From NCBI GenBank assembly GCA_902468045.1, contig CABQXG010000035.1, forward strand, positions 1 through 8,900: a stretch of 8,900 nucleotides of DNA. The letters are read 5' to 3'. Under the pieces are notes generated by a model, which saw nothing but the letters and a program-made list of their open reading frames with translations, did not search any database and was not told the DNA's origin. The stretch is from an uncultured Collinsella sp. (lineage in GTDB: Bacteria > Actinomycetota > Coriobacteriia > Coriobacteriales > Coriobacteriaceae). Made by a program: the position numbers and the translations under genes. Below, in pieces: positions 1-5,701 of the stretch. Position 1 is the stretch's first letter. Each line of letters begins with the position of its first letter.

Positions 1-2423
1 TCGATCTCATACTCGTAATAGACCATCGGAATCGTGTAGAGCACGGCCTTGGCACCCTCGCCGGCATGCGACTCATAGCTTACGCCTGCGCTGACCGTGC
101 GCTCGCTCCGGTAGTCATAGCATCCCTCGGCGGCAAAATCGACTGAAGCATTCATCGCGACCAGGGGCGGACCGGTCTGCACCTCGACGGCAACGCCCAA
201 CTCGGCGCCAATGGTATAGCCCTGGGATGTCCCCGTGCCCTTTTCCTCTCCGTATGACGTGCCGCCCAACACCAGATAGCCGTATGCCTGCTCCAGATCC
301 TCAACATAGGGCGCATCCTGCAGCACGGCAAGCACGCGCGGGTTGGTATAGACCTTGTAGCGGTCCTTGTACGTGATCTTGACGCTGTCGTTGTCGACAT
401 CGGGCAGCGCGAGCGAGATAAATGTGCCGTAGGTAGTGCCGCGACGGTTGCTCTCGCTAATCACCTGCTCCTCGCCGCGGCGCACCTTTCCGTTCTCGTC
501 GAGCGAAAAATGCGAGGCGGTCATCCAATAGTAGTCATCGTTCTTGCGCAGGTCCTCGTCGCGGTGCTTGCCCACCACAGCGATAAAGCTCTCGTTATAG
601 CGGTCCGAACCCGAGACGCTGCCCGCCTTGACGTCGCTGATCCACACCTGCTCTATACCCTTGTGGTCATGCTTGTTGCTGCTGTTGTATTGCTGACCGC
701 TCATGCTCATGGTTCCGACCATGGACCCCAAGCCCTGAGCCCCGCTCTGTGCCGTGTTGCAGGCAAAGTCGCGGAACACATCGCCGCCCACGAGCACCTC
801 GTCGACCGCCAGCTGCTCGGACAGGCCGTCAAGGTTGGCAGTGGCAAGGGCAATAGGCGCCAAGGTGCACGGATAGCGCTTATCCTGAGCGCTATCCTTC
901 CATGCGCTGTTGGGCACATGCATCAGCCCATAGGAGGCGAGGAGCCCGTCTCTGTATTCCTTGCAATCGGAAAGCTTGAACTCGCCAGACTCCGAGTCAA
1001 AATACGCGTAGCGGTACAGCGCGCCGTACAGCCCCTTGCTGCCGTCAGAAGCGCCGTAATCAAAAGCGCTGCGTTGCCAGTCATAGCCCGCAAGAATAAG
1101 GCCCGTGACGGTTTCACCCGTCTTCTTTCCTTCTTCATCGTAGGCGGCAAACGTGCCGAACGTCGCATTCGCAGCGACCATGGTCTTGCCGTTCGCGGAG
1201 AGGGAGATTGCGCCCGCGTCGCCCAGAGCATCGACATGGACGAGCGCACCCTTGGATGCATCCCACGAAAACAGCTCGCAATGCGTCGACTTATCAATAT
1301 TCTTCTTGCCGTAGGGTGCCGAGACCACGATGGCGAGGTCATCGCAAAAATCGCGATCGAGGTCGCCGGCCGCTAGCGAAACGACAGGAGCTGACTGAAG
1401 CTGCGTCCAGGAGTCGTTCCCGCCCTTGTTGTGCGTGGTGTAGTCCGCGGCGTTACCGGCATCGATCTTGACGACGCTTTGCTTCCAGTTGCCGCCCTCC
1501 AAGTCATACATGTCGACTACAGCCTTGCGCACGCCGTTCTCGTCGACATAGCAGCCCGCGTAGACAAAAAGCTCGTCGACGCCGTCGCCATCGACATCGC
1601 CCGCCTCGACATCAAAGACGGCGTCGTGCTCTTGCAGGTAACCGGCATCCAGGTACTTAAAACGGCCTTCGTACATCATATTAGTGTTGACCGTCACCGG
1701 CAGGCGCGTGTCGAGAGTGCGCGTACGCCCGTTGCTAAACGAGTAGAGGACCAGCTCAACCTTTCCGGCGTATGACTTGCCGTCAATCGTCGTGGAGGAA
1801 CTGTCGCCGTAGGCACGGAGCTCGGCAACGCGGCTCTTTTTGCCCGTGCTGGCGTCGCTGCAGAACTCAACACTCGTGGCGTGAATGCCCGAGAAACCGT
1901 TGTTGTCGTTGGCGAGTACTGTTGAGGACTCATTGTTGCTTAGGTACGACCAGGTGCCGCCACCGTAGTCGCTATGCTTGTAGAGATCGCTGTTCGTATC
2001 GAAGTTGTTGACGTTTTGCCAGAACTTTGCGGCGCCCCACACACTTCCATAGCCATCGGTGAGCTTGCTGCTGCCGCCAATGTCACCGCGCTCGACGTTC
2101 TCGAGCTTGTCGCGCAGAGTGTAGCGATTGCCATGGCTACCGTTAGCTGCCATATAGACCTCGCTGCGCGTGGCAAACGTCGTGGGGGTATCAGTGGAAT
2201 AGGGGCCAACGGTATCGGCCGGAATGTCCTCGCTCGTGCCAAGACCCAGGGCTTGATAATCCTGCTCGGTCATATCGGTGATTGCGGGCGCGTCTGCCGC
2301 CTGGGCAACCTGGGGCGTGGCCGTGAAGCAGGCGACGCTCGTGGCGATCAACGCAGCAAGCGCCGCCGTCCCAACAAGCGGGATTTTCGACAGCCTACGG
2401 ATACGGGGGTGTGGAACGTACAT
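1..2423 (-). CDS. Large secreted VCBS/FG-GAP-like repeat protein, partial (C-terminus outside window)
   Basis: An uninterrupted minus-strand frame runs from an ATG at 2423 to the left window edge: 807 codons without a stop, so the C-terminus is missing. The start is supported by GAGG six bases upstream. Residues 1-43 look like a Sec signal peptide: basic start (RIRRLSK), hydrophobic core (about 15-32), then an AQA-AD cleavage site near 42. Acidic Asp-rich loops of the calcium-binding type occur at about 276-284 (DVDGDGVDE), 354-362 (DLDRDFCDD, degenerate) and 675-681 (DVDNDSV). The first two sit in GD-D-LxI/V contexts typical of VCBS/FG-GAP beta-propeller blades. After residue 682 comes a conserved-looking stretch (YKVYTNPRVLAVLQDAPY), then about 85 residues of alternating polar and hydrophobic strands rich in Ser/Thr/Gly. 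The protein is probably extracellular; its function is unknown. The propeller-like reading is fairly safe; the role of the C-terminal part is open. The upstream gap holds the repeat array. Confidence 0.85.
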   Translation of the reverse strand, partial: MYVPHPRIRRLSKIPLVGTAALAALIATSVACFTATPQVAQAADAPAITDMTEQDYQALGLGTSEDIPADTVGPYSTDTPTTFATRSEVYMAANGSHGNRYTLRDKLENVERGDIGGSSKLTDGYGSVWGAAKFWQNVNNFDTNSDLYKHSDYGGGTWSYLSNNESSTVLANDNNGFSGIHATSVEFCSDASTGKKSRVAELRAYGDSSSTTIDGKSYAGKVELVLYSFSNGRTRTLDTRLPVTVNTNMMYEGRFKYLDAGYLQEHDAVFDVEAGDVDGDGVDELFVYAGCYVDENGVRKAVVDMYDLEGGNWKQSVVKIDAGNAADYTTHNKGGNDSWTQLQSAPVVSLAAGDLDRDFCDDLAIVVSAPYGKKNIDKSTHCELFSWDASKGALVHVDALGDAGAISLSANGKTMVAANATFGTFAAYDEEGKKTGETVTGLILAGYDWQRSAFDYGASDGSKGLYGALYRYAYFDSESGEFKLSDCKEYRDGLLASYGLMHVPNSAWKDSAQDKRYPCTLAPIALATANLDGLSEQLAVDEVLVGGDVFRDFACNTAQSGAQGLGSMVGTMSMSGQQYNSSNKHDHKGIEQVWISDVKAGSVSGSDRYNESFIAVVGKHRDEDLRKNDDYYWMTASHFSLDENGKVRRGEEQVISESNRRGTTYGTFISLALPDVDNDSVKITYKDRYKVYTNPRVLAVLQDAPYVEDLEQAYGYLVLGGTSYGEEKGTGTSQGYTIGAELGVAVEVQTGPPLVAMNASVDFAAEGCYDYRSERTVSAGVSYESHAGEGAKAVLYTIPMVYYEYEI

Positions 2424-2429
2424 GAGGGA

Positions 2430-2433
2430 CCTC
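2430..2433 (-). promoter_or_regulatory. Ribosome binding site of the secreted VCBS-like gene
   Basis: On the minus strand GAGG (within GCGAGG) lies six bases before the ATG at 2423. This fixes the start and places the signal peptide at the N-terminus. I see no convincing -35/-10 pair between this site and the repeat array, so the promoter may lie inside or beyond the array. Confidence 0.6.
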
Positions 2434-2451
2434 GCTTTATTCGAGTGGAGT

Positions 2452-2578
2452 GGACTCATTTTTGCAAATGATACATCCGATACCCGATATCACGTGTCTC
2501 ATTTTCGCCAACGGCGTGTCTTATTTTTGAGAATCCGAGATGCCGCGGAAATCTTATCCCAGCTCAAAGGCCATTTCT
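2452..2578. repeat. Two decayed units extending the inverted-repeat array
   Basis: The 62-bp rhythm continues leftward with weaker copies. CGGAAATCTTATCCC at 2546-2560 is exactly 62 bases before the first clear right arm at 2608. GTGTCTCATTTTCG (2494) and GTGTCTTATTTTTG (2516) resemble the GTGTCCCACTTTGA right-arm tail of better copies, and GGACTCATTTTTGC (2452) falls on the left-arm register. The best copies are in the middle of the array and copies decay toward the gene start. Assignment of the outermost copy is uncertain. Confidence 0.45.
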
Positions 2579-2931
2579 GGGATGTATTTTCCGTCGAGTG
2601 CCTCATCGGGAAACTGCATCCCATTTCAAGCGTCGATTCCGGGATGCATTTTCCGCTTGAGCCTCATTGGGAAACGGTGTCCCACTTTGAGGGCTGATTG
2701 TGGGATGCATTTTCCGGTTTTGCTCTCATTGGGAAAATGCATCCCGTTTCTTGACCGAATAATGGGACGCAATTTCCCGTTGGAGCGCCTTTGGGAAAGT
2801 GTGTCCCACTTCGACCGCCCAGAGTGGGATGCACTTTCCGCAAAGCACCTCAACGGGAAACTACGTCCCATTCCAAAGGCAAATTCCGGGACGCATTTTT
2901 CGAAAGCCTGCCCATCCGGAAAGCCCGTCCC
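2579..2931. repeat. Array of alternating inverted 14-15 bp elements, about 62-bp period, six clear units
   Basis: Left arms resembling GGGATGCATTTTCC begin at 2579, 2641, 2702, 2764, 2826 and 2888 (spacing 62, 61, 62, 62, 62). Each is followed 28-30 bases later by a right arm resembling GGGAAAATGCATCCC, beginning at 2608, 2669, 2731, 2793, 2855 and 2918. Unit 3 (2702-2745) is a perfect 14-bp inverted repeat around a 15-base loop. Other units carry one to two mismatches plus wobble pairs, and unit 6 is poorest in the middle. Position 5 of the stem is T-A in units 1 and 3, C-G in units 4 and 6, and T·G in units 2 and 5. Right arms are usually followed by an A(C/T)TT-like tail. The period is not a multiple of three and both strands carry similar open frames, so this is not coding. 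It may be a structured 5' leader of the secreted gene, an array of protein-binding sites or a mobile repeat; the sequence does not decide. Confidence 0.85.
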
Positions 2932-2987
2932 ACTTTGGACGCATCCGGGCACGGAACCATCGACCTATCAGGCCTCCCATCAATAAA

Positions 2988-3124
2988 GAGGCGTCCTCCC
3001 GGACGGCGGGGCACGAAGTTCATCGCGAGTTCCGCACGCAAAGAAGGCCACTTAATGTGGCCTTCGTCTTGCGCGGGACTGTAGAGCAGGGAACTTCGTG
3101 CCCCGACGCCCGGGAGGACGCTTC
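2988..3124. repeat. 137-bp long inverted-repeat element with 34-bp arms
   Basis: The arm at 2988-3021 and the reverse complement of 3091-3124 match at 31 of 34 positions; both contain CGTCCTCCCGG and CGGGGCACGAAGTTC. The 69 bases between are themselves mostly self-complementary: 3029-3034 with 3074-3079, 3037-3041 with 3069-3073, and a perfect 9-bp core at 3043-3051/3057-3065. The whole element could fold into one long hairpin with a few bulges. I see no clear flanking target-site duplication and no ORF inside. It may be a non-autonomous MITE-like or REP-like palindrome that now serves as a terminator between the flavodoxin and the secreted protein gene. Confidence 0.8.
3037..3073 (-). terminator. 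Probable intrinsic terminator after the flavodoxin gene (core of the long inverted repeat)
   Basis: Read on the minus strand, a perfect 9-bp stem GAAGGCCAC/GTGGCCTTC with a 5-base loop is followed by TTTGCG, a short T-run. It lies about 100 bases past the flavodoxin stop at 3163, in the right orientation and place to end that transcript. The T-run is short, so termination may be leaky; the near-symmetric stem could also work on the other strand. Confidence 0.55.
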
Positions 3125-3162
3125 ATTTAGAAAGATGGACCGACCGCCGTCAGCGATGGGAG

Positions 3163-3714
3163 CTACTCTCCCAGCACGGCCTTTTTGGCGGCTGCAGCCA
3201 TGTTATCCAGATCTTCCTTGGTGGGATGGTCCTTCGCGGCAACCCAGTTGTCGAGCAGCATCTTAAATCGGGCGTTGTCGGGATCTTGCTCGAGCATGGC
3301 CTCGTAGCGCTGCTTGACCGCGGGACCCATCTTGCCCTGGCACATCGCCCAGCCCGCAAGCTCGGCATCCCCAGCCAAATTGGAAGTCACGCGATCAATA
3401 ATCTGCTGGTAATAGCTCTGGTCGGCGCCAAAACCGCAGGTGCCAAACAGGAACACGCGCTTGCCGTGCAAGGCGGAAAGCAACGCCGCGACCGAAGGCG
3501 TGCACGCGCCCTTGTCGCACCAAAAACCGACGAGCACCGTGTCGGCCGCGCAGGCGCCCTGCGCCTCGAGCGCAACCTGATCTGCATCCGCATCGTCGCT
3601 CAACGCCGCGGCATGGACAAACTCAACACCCGCAGCCTGCAGCGTACGCTTGATCGCACCCGAAACCATCCTGGTATTACCGCTCTTGCTGTTAACCACC
3701 AAAGAGCACGTCAT
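3163..3714 (-). CDS. Flavodoxin-fold protein, BilS / Flavodoxin_3-like
   Basis: The 183-residue protein begins with a hydrophobic strand and a phosphate-binding loop (NSKSGNT, residues 8-14) like the TxTGNT loop that holds the FMN phosphate in flavodoxins. Family-like blocks follow: VGFWCDKG (62-69), KRVFLFGTCGFG (85-96) and a MCQGKM segment (124-129), then a helical tail with DNW and DHP near 155-164. This order matches my memory of the BilS-type flavodoxin family, whose named member works with the bilirubin reductase BilR; no bilR homologue is visible here, so that role is only a possibility. It is probably a cytosolic electron carrier. ATG at 3714 is preferred because GAGG lies 10 bases upstream and the strand begins at once; a GTG at 3720 (two residues longer, GAGG only 4 bases away) is an alternative. 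It lies 127 bp downstream of the ABC operon with its own likely promoter. Five of its six cysteines fall in conserved-looking loops (residues 55, 66, 71, 93, 125), which is many for this fold. Confidence 0.85.
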   Translation of the reverse strand: MTCSLVVNSKSGNTRMVSGAIKRTLQAAGVEFVHAAALSDDADADQVALEAQGACAADTVLVGFWCDKGACTPSVAALLSALHGKRVFLFGTCGFGADQSYYQQIIDRVTSNLAGDAELAGWAMCQGKMGPAVKQRYEAMLEQDPDNARFKMLLDNWVAAKDHPTKEDLDNMAAAAKKAVLGE

Positions 3715-3773
3715 AGTCACGTTGCCTCGTATCCCCCAAAACTAAAGCCACTAATGCAATTTATTAGATGAAT

Positions 3774-3801
3774 ATCTTAGTACTAACGTGTCAGATGTAA
3801 A
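3774..3801 (-). promoter_or_regulatory. Candidate promoter of the flavodoxin gene
   Basis: On the minus strand TTTACA (3796-3801, 5 of 6 to the -35 consensus) is separated by 16 bases from TAAGAT (3774-3779, 4 of 6 to the -10 consensus). It lies about 60 bases before the start codon. This AT-rich pocket contrasts with the GC-rich flanks. The perfect palindrome TTAGTACTAA (3777-3786) overlaps the -10 edge and spacer, where a repressor could act. A short inverted repeat CTAAT/ATTAG (3751-3767) lies in the presumed leader. Confidence 0.4.
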
Positions 3802-3841
3802 CCACCGTCTGTCGATTGATTAATTTGCCCCACGGGCTTGC

Positions 3842-5701
3842 TCACTGGGCGAATTGGCTGCGGTAGAGTTCGGCGTAGAAGCCGCCTGCCGCTAGCAGCT
3901 CGTCATGCGTGCCACGCTCGATAATCTGGCCGTCGCGCATCACCAGAATGCAGTCGGCGTTGCGGATGGTGCTCAGGCGGTGCGCCACAACAAAGCTTGT
4001 GCGGCCAGCCATGAGCTCGTCGAATGCCGCCTGCACTTGCAGCTCGGTGCGCGTGTCGATACTAGAGGTCGCCTCGTCCAGCAGCAAGATAGCCGGGTCG
4101 GTGAGCATAACGCGTGCGATGCACAGCAGCTGCTTTTGGCCCTGGCTAAACGTGCCGCCGTCCTCGCCGATGACCGTATCGTAGCCGCCTGGCAGCTGCA
4201 CGATAAACTTGTGCGCGTGCGCACGCTTGGCGGCTTCGATAACCTGTTCACGCGTGGCATCGGGACAACCGTAGGCGATGTTTTCCGCCACCGTGCCCTC
4301 GAACAGCCACGTATCCTGCAACACCATGCCAAAGGCATGGCGCAGGCTTGCGCGCGTGTAGTCACGCGAAGACCTGCCATCAACCGTGATGTGGCCGGCA
4401 TCGATATCGTAAAAGCGCAGCAGCAGGTTGATGAGCGTCGTCTTTCCGCAGCCCGTGGGGCCAACAAGGGCAAAGCGCATGCCGGGCTTAGCCTCGATGC
4501 AAATGTCCCGCAGCAGCTTACGGTCGGGCACGTAGCTAAAGTCCACATGCTCAAAGGCGACCTCGCCCTGCGGGGCAGCAAGTTCCACGGCATCCGCCGC
4601 ATCGGGCTCCTGCTCGCGGGCATCGAGCAGCGCAAACATGCGGCGCGCCGAGGCATACGCCGTCTGGATCTGCGTAATGACGTTGGTGACCTCGTTGAAC
4701 GGCTTGGTGTACTGGTTGGCATAGGACAGGAAGATCTGCACGCCGCCCACCGTAAGCGCCGCGGGCACGCCCGCGATCACGCCCACGCAGCCGATCACAG
4801 CAACCACGGCATAGATGATGTTATTGATAAAACGCGTACCGGGGTTGGAGAGCGAACCCATAAACTGCGCGCGCTCGCCCGCGGTGTAGAGCTCGGCATT
4901 GAGGGCATCGAAGCGCTGCTGGGCGTTCGGGCCATAGGCAAAGGCGTCGACAAGCTTTTGCTCGCCTACGTACTCCTCGATATGACCACCGAGCTGCCCT
5001 TGAATACGCTGCTGTGCCGTAAAGCTTTTGTTGGAAAGCTTGGCGATGGCGCCGGCTGCAAAAATGGAAAGCGGCGTGACGAGTACCACCACAAGCGTCA
5101 TGGTCAGGTTGATGGAAAGCATAAACGCGAGCGTGCCCACGATGGTAATAACACCGGTGAAGAGCTGCGTGAAGCCCTGCAGCAGACCGTCGCCCACCTG
5201 GTCGACGTCGTTGACCACGCGGCTCATGAGGTCGCCGTGAGCATGGCTGTCGATAAAGCTGAGCGGCATGCGGCTGAGCTTGTCGCTCGCCTCCACGCGC
5301 ATGTCGCGCACCGTCTCGTAGGACAGACGGTTAACGCAGTAGCCCTGCAGCCACTGGAAGGCCGCAGCACCTACGACGACAATCGCGAGCTTGGTGACAA
5401 GCGGCAGCAGCGCATCGAAGTCCACCTGTCCGGCGGCGACGATAAGGTCGATGCCCTCGCCAATGAGGATGGGCGTATAGAGTTGCAAGATCACCGAGAT
5501 TGCGGCGCTCACAAACGATGCCGTAAACGAGACGCGGTGCGGGCGAACATAGCCCAGCAGGCGGCGGGTCACCGCACCCACGGGATAGCGCTCGGGGTCG
5601 CCAGGCTGGCGCGGGCCGTCGCCCAGGTCGTTGAGGCTATCGTTACCGGACACGTTGGCCGTCATCGTGGCGACCGAACCGGAGGAAGTGTACGGATTCA
5701 T
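3842..5701 (-). CDS. Heterodimeric ABC exporter subunit B (membrane domain fused to ATPase; consensus Walker B, degenerate signature)
   Basis: This 619-residue half-transporter carries a type-I exporter membrane domain and an ATPase domain. A polar N-terminal extension of about 45 residues precedes six predicted membrane helices (roughly 57-82, 98-120, 178-197, 200-220, 285-310 and one near 320-340). ATPase motifs in order: Walker A GPTGCGKTT (414-422), Q-loop Gln462, signature SQGQ (519-522) in place of SGGQ, Walker B ending D542-E543 with the catalytic Glu kept, and switch His574 in AHRLST. Loss of the first signature Gly with an intact Glu and His is the TM288/LmrD/BmrD pattern. It therefore pairs with the adjacent upstream gene, whose defects are complementary. 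The start ATG abuts the upstream stop with no gap and has AGGAGG 8 bases before it. The likely role is ATP-driven export of drugs, lipids or peptides across the cytoplasmic membrane; the substrate cannot be read from the sequence. Confidence 0.95.
   Translation of the reverse strand: MNPYTSSGSVATMTANVSGNDSLNDLGDGPRQPGDPERYPVGAVTRRLLGYVRPHRVSFTASFVSAAISVILQLYTPILIGEGIDLIVAAGQVDFDALLPLVTKLAIVVVGAAAFQWLQGYCVNRLSYETVRDMRVEASDKLSRMPLSFIDSHAHGDLMSRVVNDVDQVGDGLLQGFTQLFTGVITIVGTLAFMLSINLTMTLVVVLVTPLSIFAAGAIAKLSNKSFTAQQRIQGQLGGHIEEYVGEQKLVDAFAYGPNAQQRFDALNAELYTAGERAQFMGSLSNPGTRFINNIIYAVVAVIGCVGVIAGVPAALTVGGVQIFLSYANQYTKPFNEVTNVITQIQTAYASARRMFALLDAREQEPDAADAVELAAPQGEVAFEHVDFSYVPDRKLLRDICIEAKPGMRFALVGPTGCGKTTLINLLLRFYDIDAGHITVDGRSSRDYTRASLRHAFGMVLQDTWLFEGTVAENIAYGCPDATREQVIEAAKRAHAHKFIVQLPGGYDTVIGEDGGTFSQGQKQLLCIARVMLTDPAILLLDEATSSIDTRTELQVQAAFDELMAGRTSFVVAHRLSTIRNADCILVMRDGQIIERGTHDELLAAGGFYAELYRSQFAQ

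Noticed and set aside
510..1376. A 288-codon plus-strand open frame
   Set aside because: It is antisense to the secreted protein, whose 807 codons are open and carry a signal peptide and DxDxDG motifs; no motif is seen in the plus-strand product.
2325..2336. Lipoprotein lipobox around Cys32 of the secreted protein
   Set aside because: The residues before the cysteine are Ser-Val-Ala, with Ser where Leu/Val/Ile is expected, and a good signal peptidase I site (AQA-AD) follows.
2579..2931. CRISPR array
   Set aside because: The repeated elements alternate in orientation, diverge from unit to unit and have similar rather than unique spacers; no cas gene is present.
2540..2986. A 148-codon plus-strand open frame with repeated GMHFP/GKCIP-like peptides
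   Set aside because: The peptide repetition comes from the palindromic DNA repeats. The 62/61-bp period shifts frame at every unit and the minus strand gives a similar open frame, so selection on protein is unlikely.
3815..3841. Intrinsic terminator just after ABC subunit B
   Set aside because: Only a 4-bp GCCC/GGGC stem with an AAATTAATC tail is visible, too weak to call.
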